Assembly: GCA_027659245.1 (NCBI GenBank)
Contig: JAQDPW010000004.1
Coordinates: 1-64,000, forward strand
DNA: 64,000 nucleotides
From: Streptococcaceae bacterium AM104-57
GTDB lineage: Bacteria; Bacillota; Bacilli; Lactobacillales; Streptococcaceae
Direction of reading: 5' to 3'
A program made the translations under genes and the position numbers. The notes under the pieces are model-generated. The model ran no database searches and was not told the origin of the DNA. It saw nothing but the letters and a program-made list of their open reading frames with translations. Of this stretch, positions 18,208 through 27,957 are shown piece after piece. Within the stretch, counting starts at the first letter, position 1. Each line of letters starts with the position of its first letter.

Positions 18208-19542
18208 TTACTGAACATTGCTTGTCAAATTAGACAAGAGACGTTCGAATGAATATTCATATGTTTGGATGTCGCCAGCTCCCATAAAGACATAGACAGC
18301 ATTGTCATGGTCTAGGAGTGGAGAAACATTTTCAACTGTGATAACTTGATGTTTCTTGTTGATTTTATTGGCAAGGTCTTCTACTTTGACATCACCATGG
18401 TCTACCTCACGAGCTGAACCGTAGATTTGTGCTAGGTAAACGGCATCAGCCTGATTCAAGGCTTGGGCAAAATCATCCAACAAGGCGATTGTACGAGTAA
18501 AGGTATGCGGTTGGAAGATAGCCACGATTTCCTTGCTTGGGTATTTTTGACGTGCGGCATCAAGAGTTGCAATGATTTCAGTTGGGTGATGCGCAAAGTC
18601 ATCGATGATAACCGTATCATTGACAATCTTTTCTGTAAAACGACGTTTCACCCCTCCAAAAGTCTTCAAGTGTTCACGAACCAAATCCAAGTCAAATCCT
18701 GCTATGTAAAGCAATCCAATAACCGCAGTTGCATTCATGATATTGTGGCGGCCAAAGGTTGGAATGTGGAATTGACCCAATTCTTGACCACGGAAGTGAA
18801 CTGTAAAGGCTGAACCTGTTGTAGAACGAAGTAAATCGCTGGCTACAAAGTCATTGTTGTCTGCTTCAAAACCGTAATAATAGATTGGGGCATTTGCCGT
18901 AATCTTACGCAACTCAGCATCTTCACCATAGACAAACAAACCTTTGGTAATTTGTTTTGCATAGTCGTTGAAGGCATTGAAGACATCTTCCAAGCTTGTG
19001 AAGTAGTCCGGGTGGTCAAAGTCAATGTTAGTGATGATAGAATATTCTGGGTGATATGGCATGAAATGGCGCTCATACTCGTCTGATTCAAAGACAAAAT
19101 ACTTGGCATTTTCAGAACCACGACCAGTACCGTCACCAATCAAGAAACTAGTATCTGTAATATGTGACAAAACGTGAGAAAGCATACCTGTTGTTGAAGT
19201 CTTACCGTGTGCTCCAGCAACACCCATGCTGATAAAGTCACGCATAAAGCTACCAAGAAACTCATGATAACGTTTATAGCTTAGCCCATTCTTATCTGCA
19301 TAAGCAATTTCAACGTTATTATCTGGACGGAAGGCATTCCCAGCGATAATCTCCATATCCCCTTGCAAATTCTTTTCATCAAAAGGTAAGATTGTAATTC
19401 CTGCTTGCTCTAGTCCACGTTGGGTAAAGTAGTACTTCTCAACATCAGAACCTTGAACTTTATGCCCCATTTGATGCAACATCAAAGCCAAAGCACTCAT
19501 TCCTGATCCTTTGATTCCGATAAAATGATAAGTTTTTGCCAT
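18208..19542 (-). CDS. murC: UDP-N-acetylmuramate--L-alanine ligase
   Basis: MurC adds L-Ala to UDP-MurNAc, the first residue of the stem peptide. The 444-residue protein has the N-terminal UDP-binding Rossmann motif [11 protein letters not shown] (9-19) and the ATP-binding GAHGKTST (110-117). It also has the Mur ligase central motifs [10 protein letters not shown] and [10 protein letters not shown], and a C-terminal domain with [10 protein letters not shown]. Complete and normal length. It sits after the unknown charged protein gene, with which it is spaced 11 bp. Confidence 0.95.
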   Translation of the reverse strand: MAKTYHFIGIKGSGMSALALMLHQMGHKVQGSDVEKYYFTQRGLEQAGITILPFDEKNLQGDMEIIAGNAFRPDNNVEIAYADKNGLSYKRYHEFLGSFMRDFISMGVAGAHGKTSTTGMLSHVLSHITDTSFLIGDGTGRGSENAKYFVFESDEYERHFMPYHPEYSIITNIDFDHPDYFTSLEDVFNAFNDYAKQITKGLFVYGEDAELRKITANAPIYYYGFEADNNDFVASDLLRSTTGSAFTVHFRGQELGQFHIPTFGRHNIMNATAVIGLLYIAGFDLDLVREHLKTFGGVKRRFTEKIVNDTVIIDDFAHHPTEIIATLDAARQKYPSKEIVAIFQPHTFTRTIALLDDFAQALNQADAVYLAQIYGSAREVDHGDVKVEDLANKINKKHQVITVENVSPLLDHDNAVYVFMGAGDIQTYEYSFERLLSNLTSNVQ

Positions 19543-19553
19543 TTTCTTCCCCT

Positions 19554-20150
19554 CTATTCACTCATTCTAGTCAAGTTGAGCTCTTGAGCTACTTGACGCT
19601 CTTGTTCTTTTTGTTTACTTTTTTTGTTATAAATTTGACTTTTCTTTAAAAAGTCATAATTGTTTTTCTTAGGATGAGACTTTTCGCTATGTGGCACAGG
19701 ACTATCCACTTGAGAAACTGTTTCTGCCAGAATATAGTGAGTTTGGCTCAAGTTTTGACTGTATTTAGCAAATTCTCCCGGATTTTCCTTTTGGAAAGGT
19801 GCGGTTGGCTGATTTGCCTGTCTCACAATACTTGTCTTAATATGACGTCTTGTATGACTCACGTCCTGGGTCAAATACTTGGCTGAACGTTTCTTTTTCA
19901 AATCCGCACGCGCTTCTTCACGCGCCAGTTCAGCATAAGATTTTTCTTTTTTCTCAGCCTTCTCTACAAGGGGATGGGCTTCCTCTTGTTTTTTCTCTTT
20001 AACAATAGGAGACCAGTCCAAGTAGTTTTTATCCTGGTAGTCCCCCTTGATATTACTGATGAAATCCGACTCATCGTAAAGATTCATAACTGGCATTTCT
20101 GTCAACATGACTTCATCATCTGCCACTATTGGAAATCGTTTTTGCTTCAT
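19554..20150 (-). CDS. conserved hypothetical, highly charged protein
   Basis: I do not recognise a family for this 198-residue protein. It is hydrophilic, Lys/Glu/Gln-rich, with no signal peptide or membrane segment. A middle region (about 60-90) of alternating charge is likely helical or coiled coil, and the C-terminus is basic ([12 protein letters not shown]). It looks largely disordered. Location between an SNF2 helicase and murC is as in other mitis-group genomes as I recall them, so it may be a lineage-specific cytoplasmic scaffold. The ribosome site is GGGAATAAAA. Confidence 0.65.
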   Translation of the reverse strand: MKQKRFPIVADDEVMLTEMPVMNLYDESDFISNIKGDYQDKNYLDWSPIVKEKKQEEAHPLVEKAEKKEKSYAELAREEARADLKKKRSAKYLTQDVSHTRRHIKTSIVRQANQPTAPFQKENPGEFAKYSQNLSQTHYILAETVSQVDSPVPHSEKSHPKKNNYDFLKKSQIYNKKSKQKEQERQVAQELNLTRMSE

Positions 20151-20208
20151 TTTTATTCCCTTTCAATACTCCATTATAGCGTAATGTCTTGATTTTTCAA
20201 GTCTAGGC

Positions 20209-23200
20209 TTATGAAATCCCTAAAATTTCTCGAATTTCAGCCAGACTCAAACTGCCTCGGGACTCTGTTCCATCCAAAACTTCTGAAACCAGATTTTTCT
20301 TTTTTTCTTGTAATTCTTGAATTTTTTCTTCTATTGTACCTCGGGTCACCAAGCGATAAACTTCTACAGCTTGCTCTTGCCCCATACGATGGGCACGCCC
20401 GATAGCCTGTGATTCAACCGCAGGATTCCACCATAAGTCTACCAGGATAACTGTATCTGCACCAGTAAGATTGAGACCAACCCCACCGGCTTTTAGAGAA
20501 ATTAAGAATACATCGCGCTCACCTTGATTAAAGGCTTTGGTCATCTCTTGACGATCTTGTGAAGGCGTTGAACCAGTAATTTTAAAGGATGTCAAGCCTA
20601 ATTCAGGTAATTCTTGCTCAATCCGATCCAACATACCTCTAAATTGTGAAAAGATGAGTACACGATGACCTCCTTCAGCAATCTGAGTCAGCAAGTCTCG
20701 TAAACTATCCAGTTTCCCACTTTCTCCTTGGTAATCCTCCATAAAGAGTGCAGGAGTATCACAGATCTGACGAAGACGCATGAGACCCGTTAAAATTTCA
20801 ACACGATTTCGTTGAAATTCCAAATCGCTTACCTGTCCCAAGTGTTCCTGCATTTGTTGCAGTTGAGCTAGATAAATAGCCTTTTGCTGATCATCAAGTT
20901 CATTTTTGTAGACTACTTCAATCAAATCAGGTAGCTCAGTCAACACATCTTCTTTCTTCCGTCGCATGACAAAAGGCTTGATAAATTGAGCCACTCTCTC
21001 AGCGGGTAGTTTCATAAAGTCTTTTTTAGTTGGCAAGAGTCCTGGTAAGACAATCTGAAAAATCGACCAAAGCTCTCCTAAGTGGTTTTCAATTGGAGTT
21101 CCTGAGAGGGCAAAAATAGATGGAACTACAAACTGTCGCAAACTTTGTGCTATCTTGGTCTGTGCATTTTTCATGACTTGAGCTTCGTCTAAAAAGAGAA
21201 AATCAAAAGATAGGTCTTGATAAATCTCACTGTCCTGACGGAAAGTAGCATAGCTTGTGACATAAATCTGATGGTCTTCAGCCAAAATAGACTCTCGATG
21301 AGATTTTAAGCCATGCACAACCGCAACATCCAAATCTGGAGCAAACTTTTGAAATTCATCAGCCCAGTTATAGATTAAGCCAGACGGAGCAAGGATTAGA
21401 ACACTGGTATCTGCTTGAACTTGACTACTTAAAAAGGCAATGGTTTGCAAGGTCTTCCCAAGCCCCATATCATCCGCTAAAATTCCACCAAATCCATAAT
21501 GATGGAGCATCTGAAGCCACTGAATTCCCCTTTTCTGATAATCCCTTAATTCTGCTTGAATATTCAATTTCTGCATCGGGAATTCTTCTGGATGTGTCAA
21601 ATCATGGGCCAAATGACGGAATTCTTCCGTAAAAGAAATCTGCTTTTGATCCTTAAATAAATGAGATAAGGTATAAGCTAGAGACTTACGAGCTCGAAAC
21701 GCCCCATCTTTCAAGTCTTCTATTCCCAGTTCTTTCAAATTCTGACGAATCTGCTTAGTTTGGTCATCAAAGAAGTAGACCTGTTCAGATGAGCTAATAT
21801 AAAAGTCTTGATTGGCAACTAGGGCTTTCATAGCAAGATCAATCTCTTCTTGGGCAATATCTTTAAAATCAAATTGAATCTCTAATAAATGGCCTTTAGA
21901 TGAAATCTCTATCTGAGGACTTTGAACTTGATAGAGATCTTGGAGACTCTCCGAAATCCTAAGTTTTCCAAGCGCTTCAAAAGCTGGCAACGTCTCGTGA
22001 AAGAAAGCATAGACTGCTTCAGCCTTGAGGCTTTGACGCCAAGAACGAAAATCAGCTTCAAATCCAGCTGATAAAGCTAGTTGAAAAATCTCTTTCTCCA
22101 GTTGAATGTCACTAGCAAAGGGAAGATTATCTAGTTCCCTACGATTGCTTACTAGGCAAGTTTCATACTGAAACTGCATATCCAAACGAATAGAACCGTC
22201 CTCTTCTCCTTCCATGTAGAAAGAAGGACGGAAAGACTGAATTTGAAGCGCAGCAGGGGCTTTTACCTCTCCTATGTCTTTAAACTGCGACAAAGTCGAA
22301 GCTAGGAGATCTCGATCACTGGTATCAAATTGTAAAATCTTTCTACCACTTTTATCGATAGATACTTTTTTTAATTTTTCTATAAGTCTAGCTTGTTCTT
22401 TAGACAGAAGATAAAATGTACCTTTAGTAAACAAGACTTGTTCCTTATAAAACGAATTAAGCCCTACCTGTTGAACAATTTCCATCTCAAAATAGTTGGA
22501 CTTTTCTTCAATTTGAAAGGTAAACAAACCTGCTTGACCATCAAAATCTTGAAATACAAGGTGGTGATAATTCGAAATCTGATGGTCAAATTGAAATGCA
22601 TCTAAGCCCATCAGCAGACTAACACCCTGCTCAAAAAAAGACAGCGGGAAATAAAGATGACGACCTTGATTCTGGAAAAAGAGGGCATTTTCAACCTCAT
22701 CTTCTAGAAGCCCCTGAAGGAAATTCAGAACAAATTGACTACTTTCATCAAACTGACGAATATTCAAGGAAGTTTCATATAACTTCCCAATCATATAGGG
22801 TTTGCTAGTTTCTAAAACCTTCAGAAAAAGGGGTATATCTCGGATCACATAGAATTTCTGTGTCTGAATAAGACCTACTCTCAAAGTCCAAATAATACGA
22901 TTAGTCCCTGCTTCAACCTGCCCTTGAGCAGACAACTGATAGATTTCAGAAAGATTCGGAATTTGGACGGATTCTAAAAACTTTCCTCCAAAAGTAACCT
23001 GAGTTTCAACTTCTTCTTTCTGTTCGTGCACATTTTCCAGATTTCCTAAGAGTTCCTGGCCAATCGGATCATTTTTCAGGTAATGTTCTAGCGCTGCCAA
23101 ATGGACACAGAACCCTCTTTTTTGAAAAAAGTCACAAGCACAAAAAACCAGTTCATCATCAAGACTGTAACGAATTTCTTCATCAGCTACACGCGCATAG

Positions 23201-23295
23201 ATACGATGGTCTTGTTCTTTAATGATTTCAATCTGACCAGTTTCGTAGAGTTGAGCCCCCTCCATTCGAAGCTTTCCTGGAATCAATTTAGCCAT
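20209..23295 (-). CDS. SNF2-family DEAD/DEAH helicase with SWIM zinc finger
   Basis: In this 1028-residue RapA/HepA-class ATPase, the N-terminal SWIM-type zinc finger has CACDFF then CVHLAALEH (CxC...CxH, about residues 47-69). A divergent middle region precedes the SNF2 motor, which has Walker A ADDMGLGKTLQT, DEAQ box LDEAQ, SGTPIENHLGELWSIF, and helicase C motifs KAGGVGLNLTGAD and QAIGRAHRMGQ. By analogy it remodels protein-nucleic acid complexes, for example recycling RNA polymerase. It is first gene of the run leading to murC and mltG. Confidence 0.9.
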   Translation of the reverse strand: MAKLIPGKLRMEGAQLYETGQIEIIKEQDHRIYARVADEEIRYSLDDELVFCACDFFQKRGFCVHLAALEHYLKNDPIGQELLGNLENVHEQKEEVETQVTFGGKFLESVQIPNLSEIYQLSAQGQVEAGTNRIIWTLRVGLIQTQKFYVIRDIPLFLKVLETSKPYMIGKLYETSLNIRQFDESSQFVLNFLQGLLEDEVENALFFQNQGRHLYFPLSFFEQGVSLLMGLDAFQFDHQISNYHHLVFQDFDGQAGLFTFQIEEKSNYFEMEIVQQVGLNSFYKEQVLFTKGTFYLLSKEQARLIEKLKKVSIDKSGRKILQFDTSDRDLLASTLSQFKDIGEVKAPAALQIQSFRPSFYMEGEEDGSIRLDMQFQYETCLVSNRRELDNLPFASDIQLEKEIFQLALSAGFEADFRSWRQSLKAEAVYAFFHETLPAFEALGKLRISESLQDLYQVQSPQIEISSKGHLLEIQFDFKDIAQEEIDLAMKALVANQDFYISSSEQVYFFDDQTKQIRQNLKELGIEDLKDGAFRARKSLAYTLSHLFKDQKQISFTEEFRHLAHDLTHPEEFPMQKLNIQAELRDYQKRGIQWLQMLHHYGFGGILADDMGLGKTLQTIAFLSSQVQADTSVLILAPSGLIYNWADEFQKFAPDLDVAVVHGLKSHRESILAEDHQIYVTSYATFRQDSEIYQDLSFDFLFLDEAQVMKNAQTKIAQSLRQFVVPSIFALSGTPIENHLGELWSIFQIVLPGLLPTKKDFMKLPAERVAQFIKPFVMRRKKEDVLTELPDLIEVVYKNELDDQQKAIYLAQLQQMQEHLGQVSDLEFQRNRVEILTGLMRLRQICDTPALFMEDYQGESGKLDSLRDLLTQIAEGGHRVLIFSQFRGMLDRIEQELPELGLTSFKITGSTPSQDRQEMTKAFNQGERDVFLISLKAGGVGLNLTGADTVILVDLWWNPAVESQAIGRAHRMGQEQAVEVYRLVTRGTIEEKIQELQEKKKNLVSEVLDGTESRGSLSLAEIREILGIS

Positions 23296-23386
23296 AGTTT
23301 CCCCTTTTCTTTATCTCTTAATTATACCATATTTCTTCCCATGAAAATAGCCTTCCAGGGTACTTTTCCCCTAGAAGGCTAGCTTC

Positions 23387-24553
23387 TTAAAGATTAGCGA
23401 AAGTGATAATGATTCGTTGGCAAACTTCTTCCAAGACGGATGTAGGCATGGCTACATTTAAGCGAGCGTGGAGGGCTCCTTCTTCACCAAAGTCTAAGCC
23501 TCTGTTCAGGATAATCTTGGCTTCGTCTCTTAAAAGCTTTCTTAGCTCTTCATCGCTAATATCATATGCTGAAAAATCAAGCCAAATGAGATAGGTCCCT
23601 TGAGGTTTCATGACCTTGATTTTGCTTTCTTTGCCAAATACATCCTCTACATAATTGATGTGTTTCTCAATCAGTTCTTTGAGTTCTGTCAACCAATCTT
23701 CACCATATCGATAGGCAGCTTCTGTTGCCAAATATCCCAAACCTGAGATTTCATGTTGATTATTAGCCAGCTGGCGCTTTTGGAAAGCAAGTCTCAACTT
23801 AGGATTTTCGATAATAGCGTAGGAATTTTTCGTTCCGGCAATGTTAAAGGTCTTGGTAGCACTGCTTAAAATCAGTGAAAATTCTTTAAAATTTTCATTT
23901 ACCGTGTTGAATGACTGGTGCTTGTTTCCAAACAAGGCTAAGTCTTGGTGAATCTCATCAGACACCAACAAAACTCCATGTTTTTGACAAAGTTGTCCAA
24001 TCTTCTCTAAGACTTCCTTCTCCCAAACCCGTCCACCAGGATTATGAGGATTACAGAGAATGTAGAGTTTCACATTTTCTTCGACAAAGTCTTTCTCCAA
24101 TTGATCAAAGTCAATCTCAAAAAGTCCGTCTTTTTCTACTAGAGAGTTGGTGATTAGTCTACGATTATTGAGCTTAATGCTTCGAGCAAAAGGAGGATAA
24201 ACCGGAGTGTTAATGAGTACTGCTTGGCCTTCCTTGGTAAAGGCTTGAATAGCTGTTGAAATAGCTGGCACTACCCCTTCGATAAAGACTAGGGCATCCT
24301 TTTCAAAGCGATAGCCGTGCTGTTTTTCCTCCCAGTTTTGAACGGCTTCAATCAAGCCATCACTAGCATAGGTATAGCCATAGACTAATTGCTCAGCATA
24401 GTCATGGACAGTCTGACGAATCTCAGGTAAGACTTCAAAGTCCATATCAGCAATCCAGGCTGGCAATACTTGACGGTCAGACTCTGCTTCTTTCCATTTG
24501 TAGGTATGATGTCCAAAACGATTGGGCAAGGTCGTAAAATCATATTTTCCCAT
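23387..24553 (-). CDS. PLP-dependent C-S lyase / aminotransferase MalY-PatB family
   Basis: This 388-residue fold-type I PLP enzyme has the cofactor lysine in SSATKTFNIAGTKNSY and the motifs NPHNPGGRVW and SDEIHQDL. PatB/MalY proteins cleave cystathionine or cysteine C-S bonds. In oral streptococci the related Lcd/PatB releases H2S. I chose ATG 24553 (MGKYDFTTLPNRFG), with GGAAGGA upstream inside the end of the preceding lyase gene. The longer 24589 start has no support. It is coupled to the upstream cystathionine lyase gene with a 4-bp gap. Confidence 0.85.
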   Translation of the reverse strand: MGKYDFTTLPNRFGHHTYKWKEAESDRQVLPAWIADMDFEVLPEIRQTVHDYAEQLVYGYTYASDGLIEAVQNWEEKQHGYRFEKDALVFIEGVVPAISTAIQAFTKEGQAVLINTPVYPPFARSIKLNNRRLITNSLVEKDGLFEIDFDQLEKDFVEENVKLYILCNPHNPGGRVWEKEVLEKIGQLCQKHGVLLVSDEIHQDLALFGNKHQSFNTVNENFKEFSLILSSATKTFNIAGTKNSYAIIENPKLRLAFQKRQLANNQHEISGLGYLATEAAYRYGEDWLTELKELIEKHINYVEDVFGKESKIKVMKPQGTYLIWLDFSAYDISDEELRKLLRDEAKIILNRGLDFGEEGALHARLNVAMPTSVLEEVCQRIIITFANL

Positions 24554-24557
24554 AGTC

Positions 24558-25652
24558 TTATCCTTCCAAAGCTTGACGCAAATCTTCAATCAAATCTCTA
24601 GCATCCTCAATACCAATAGACAAGCGCAAAAGGTCATCTGTTAATCCATAAGAATGACGAACCTCTGCAGGAATGTCTGCATGGGTTTGAGTAGTTGGAT
24701 ATGTAATTAGACTTTCTACACCACCCAAACTTTCAGCAAAAGAGAATACTTTCAAAGTATTTAAGATATGAGGAATACGCTTCTCATCAGCTACTTTAAA
24801 GGAAATCATCCCCCCACGTCCTGTATACAAGACTTCTTTGACAGCAGGTGATTGTTCTAGGAAGGCTACGATTTCTTGAGCATTAGCTGTTGAGCGCTCC
24901 ATACGAAGTGACAAGGTTTTAAGTCCACGAATCAATTGATAACTATCAAATGGTGACAAAACAGCCCCTGTCGTGTTGAGATTGTAAAAGAGTTTTTCGT
25001 ACAAATCAGCATTATCTGTCACAACCACACCAGCTAGAACGTCATTATGTCCTGCAAGGTATTTTGTCGCTGAATGAAGAACAATATCTACCCCGTCTTC
25101 AATCGGACGTTGGTAAATCGGGCTATAGAAGGTATTGTCGACGACAACTTTAGCACCCTTAGCATGAGCTAATGTTGACAATTTTTCAATATCAAATTCC
25201 AACATCAAAGGGTTGGTTGGTGTTTCGATATAAAGTACATCCACATCCTTTTCTAGCTCAGCAATCAACTCTTCTTCTGTGTTGGCATAGGTAAAGTGGA
25301 AACGTCCTTCTTGCTCAACTTGATTGAACCAGCGGAAAGAACCACCGTAAAGGTCACGGACTGCCAAAACCTTACTTCCAACAGGGAAGACACTAAAGGC
25401 TAACACAATTGCAGACATACCGGAACTAGTTGCCAAAGCATAGTTGGCAGATTCAATAGCTGCTAAAACTTCCTCTGCCTTGCTACGAGTTGGGTTTTTG
25501 GTGCGGGTATAGTCAAATCCAGTTGATTGACCAAATTCTGGGTGCTGATAAGTCGTTGAAAAGTGAATAGGTGTAACCAAAGCACCTGTTGCTTCATCAG
25601 ACTTAATCCCTGCTTGTGCTAAAATTGTGTTGATGTGAAATGATTTACTCAT
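24558..25652 (-). CDS. metC: cystathionine gamma-synthase/beta-lyase (Cys/Met metabolism PLP enzyme)
   Basis: This 364-residue member of the Cys/Met_Meta_PP family has the PLP lysine in LHSATKYLAGHNDVLAG, the N-terminal TTYQHPEFGQSTGFDYTRTKNPTR pattern, and YIETPTNPLM. Cystathionine beta-lyase (MetC) and gamma-synthase (MetB) cannot be separated by eye; MetC-type activity would pair sensibly with the adjacent PatB-like lyase. The ribosome site GGAGGTATTGT precedes ATG. It is first gene of a two-gene sulfur amino acid operon. Confidence 0.82.
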   Translation of the reverse strand: MSKSFHINTILAQAGIKSDEATGALVTPIHFSTTYQHPEFGQSTGFDYTRTKNPTRSKAEEVLAAIESANYALATSSGMSAIVLAFSVFPVGSKVLAVRDLYGGSFRWFNQVEQEGRFHFTYANTEEELIAELEKDVDVLYIETPTNPLMLEFDIEKLSTLAHAKGAKVVVDNTFYSPIYQRPIEDGVDIVLHSATKYLAGHNDVLAGVVVTDNADLYEKLFYNLNTTGAVLSPFDSYQLIRGLKTLSLRMERSTANAQEIVAFLEQSPAVKEVLYTGRGGMISFKVADEKRIPHILNTLKVFSFAESLGGVESLITYPTTQTHADIPAEVRHSYGLTDDLLRLSIGIEDARDLIEDLRQALEG

Positions 25653-25748
25653 ACAATACCTCCAAATCTACAGTAACTATTGTATCATTTATTTTCAGCA
25701 AGTCATTTTCTTCTTTTCAAGAGCTAGTTATAGTTTCAAACTATACAA

Positions 25749-25782
25749 AAACGATAGCTTCCTGAGAAACTATCGTTTTTCC
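25749..25782. terminator. terminator after the aliB-like gene
   Basis: AACGATAG and CTATCGTT form a stem with further internal pairing (CTT/GAA), and T residues flank it on both strands. Confidence 0.75.
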
Positions 25783-25797
25783 TGTTGAATAGACTGA

Positions 25798-27756
25798 TTA
25801 TTTAACGTGTTTTGCTAATTCTTCTTGGGCTTTTTTATTAGATTCTTCTTTTTCTTTCAGCCATTTTTGTCTAGCTTCTTCATACTCAGCCGTTGTGACA
25901 ACCTTATCTTGCAGTTTAACGTATTTGTATGATTCAACACCCTTGTTACCCGCTTGAGAGAAGGCGGCTGAGAATGGAACTGTTTTTCTCAATGTAGGTG
26001 TTCCACCAAGGGAAACGTTTGGAATTGCTAGAGAGCTATCCACCAACCAAGCTTGGGCTTCAGCGTATTTGTCATAACGTTTGGTCAAATCTTGCTCTGC
26101 ATTGGCTTCTTCCAACATCTTCGTGTAAGTATCCAAACCAACCGCAGTTGCTTTAGCATTGGTTTCACCAGGTTCTAAACCAAGGTTTTGTAATGAACCA
26201 CCACTTGTTAGACTGAGGGTATCAAGATAGGTTGATGGATCCTGGTAGTCAGGACTCCAACCACCGTTGTAGAGGTCATAGTCCTTTTGAGCAGCTGTAT
26301 TGGCTAGATAACCAATACTATCCATTTCATCAGTAGTCAACATTTGAATATCAATGACCACATTTTCTGCACCTAGGACAGATTCAATCGATTGTTTGAA
26401 AGAACTTGCCTCTAACACACCCTTCTTAAAGGTTTGGTCAACCGGTAAATCCAGGTGAATTGGGAATTGAACACCTTTGGCTTCCAATTCTTTCTTGGCT
26501 TGAGCAAAGACTTCTTTGGCCTTATCGGCATTGTAGTAAGCATCTTGGGCATCAGCGAAGTTCATATTTTGCCATACTTGACCGTAATTGACCATCTTAG
26601 AAGCTACGACATCACCAAAATCTTTCCCTTCAAGAGTAACGAATGTCGGTGGGACAAGCAAGTTTCTGACAATCTTAGTCGCACCATCTTCCCCTTGAGA
26701 CTGGGCACCATAAGCAGTACGGTCATAGGCAAAGTTGATGGCTTGACGGAAAGATTTATTCAAGACTGCTTCCTGTTGAGCTGTCTTTTCAGCATCACTT
26801 GTTTTTGAAGTATGGTTATAAGATTGTCTATCTAGGTTAAAGTTGAAGTAGAAAGAAGTCGCATTTTGCATACTGTAGATAATATTATCTTTGTTCTTTT
26901 CCTTAATCCCTTCGAAGCTCGAACTATTCGGATAGAGTCGGGCGTAACTGTAAACCCCTTCCATGAAGTTACGTGCCAAGGCATCTTGGTCACTTCCATC
27001 ATAGTAGGTTAACTTCACTTCGTCTACGAATACATTTTTAGCATCCCAATAGTTTGGATTTTTCTTGTATTCAATGACAGATTTAGAGGTAAATGATTTG
27101 AGAATAAATGGACCGTTGTACAAAAGATTTGCTGGAGCCACTTTACCAAAGTCATCCCCTTTGGAATTCAAGAAGTCAGCATTGACTGGGAAAAGAATGG
27201 TTGCAGTTGTTTTTGAGTTCCAGTAAGGTTCTGGGTGAGTCAAGGTATATTGGACAGTTTGGTCGTCAATAGCCTTCACACCAACTGTTGAAAAGTCTGT
27301 TGTTTTTCCGTTGATATAATCATCCAAGCCAGCAACTGAATCTTGTACGAGATAGAGAGCTTCAGATTTTTTATCAGCCGCATATTTCAAACCTGTCACA
27401 AAATCTTGTGCTGTAACTGGAGCATACTCTTCACCTTCAGCTGTATACCATTTAGCATCCTTACGAAGTTTATAAGTATATGTCAAACCATCTTGGGAAA
27501 CTGTCCAATCCTCAGCTAATGAAGGAATATAATTTCCATACTGGTCGTTTTCCATCAAACCATCCACTAAGTTTGTAGCAACATCACCAGTAGTTGCACG
27601 ATTTTCTAAGAGATAGTTCAGACTCGAAGGATCGCTTGGGTATACATAGTTGTAGACTTTAGAAGAGCTAGTTGAGTTACCACAAGCTCCCAAGAGCAAA
27701 CCAGCAGTTAAGACGACGCCTGCTAGCGTTAGGTATTTTGCCTTAGACTTTTTCAT
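25798..27756 (-). CDS. oligopeptide ABC transporter substrate-binding lipoprotein (AliA/AliB/AmiA family)
   Basis: This 652-residue extracellular lipoprotein (SBP_bac_5) has signal peptide MKKSKAKYLTLAGVV with lipobox LGAC (C25). Mid-protein motifs include LNKSFRQAINFAYDRTAY and GGWSPDYQDPSTYLD. It hands peptides to the Ami permease. No permease genes are adjacent, so it is an orphan binding protein like AliA and AliB; which one cannot be said. I start at ATG 27756 because GGAGG lies 8 nt upstream. A clean TTGACT-N17-TATAAT promoter precedes it. Confidence 0.9.
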   Translation of the reverse strand: MKKSKAKYLTLAGVVLTAGLLLGACGNSTSSSKVYNYVYPSDPSSLNYLLENRATTGDVATNLVDGLMENDQYGNYIPSLAEDWTVSQDGLTYTYKLRKDAKWYTAEGEEYAPVTAQDFVTGLKYAADKKSEALYLVQDSVAGLDDYINGKTTDFSTVGVKAIDDQTVQYTLTHPEPYWNSKTTATILFPVNADFLNSKGDDFGKVAPANLLYNGPFILKSFTSKSVIEYKKNPNYWDAKNVFVDEVKLTYYDGSDQDALARNFMEGVYSYARLYPNSSSFEGIKEKNKDNIIYSMQNATSFYFNFNLDRQSYNHTSKTSDAEKTAQQEAVLNKSFRQAINFAYDRTAYGAQSQGEDGATKIVRNLLVPPTFVTLEGKDFGDVVASKMVNYGQVWQNMNFADAQDAYYNADKAKEVFAQAKKELEAKGVQFPIHLDLPVDQTFKKGVLEASSFKQSIESVLGAENVVIDIQMLTTDEMDSIGYLANTAAQKDYDLYNGGWSPDYQDPSTYLDTLSLTSGGSLQNLGLEPGETNAKATAVGLDTYTKMLEEANAEQDLTKRYDKYAEAQAWLVDSSLAIPNVSLGGTPTLRKTVPFSAAFSQAGNKGVESYKYVKLQDKVVTTAEYEEARQKWLKEKEESNKKAQEELAKHVK

Positions 27757-27788
27757 ATTCAGAACCTCCAAATTTAAATATTTGTATC

Positions 27789-27817
27789 ATTATACAGCTA
27801 TTGTTTTTTTTAGTCAA
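27789..27817 (-). promoter_or_regulatory. promoter of the aliB-like gene
   Basis: On the minus strand TTGACT (complement 27812-27817) and TATAAT (complement 27789-27794) are separated by exactly 17 bp. Confidence 0.75.
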
Positions 27818-27893
27818 GCAATTTTATCTAATTTTTACCAAATTATAGAATTTTTTCTACTAATTTTATATTTTATCCTATTTTTTAAATAAA

Positions 27894-27945
27894 AAAATGA
27901 ACAATTTAAACTTTTTCGGATAGAAAAGTTCAAATTATTCATTTT
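27894..27945 (-). terminator. terminator of murJ-like gene
   Basis: AAAATGAA.AATTT.AACTTTT pairs with AAAAGTT.AAATT.TTCATTTT in a long AT-rich hairpin ending in a T-run on the minus strand. Confidence 0.75.
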
Positions 27946-27957
27946 ATTTATAAATCT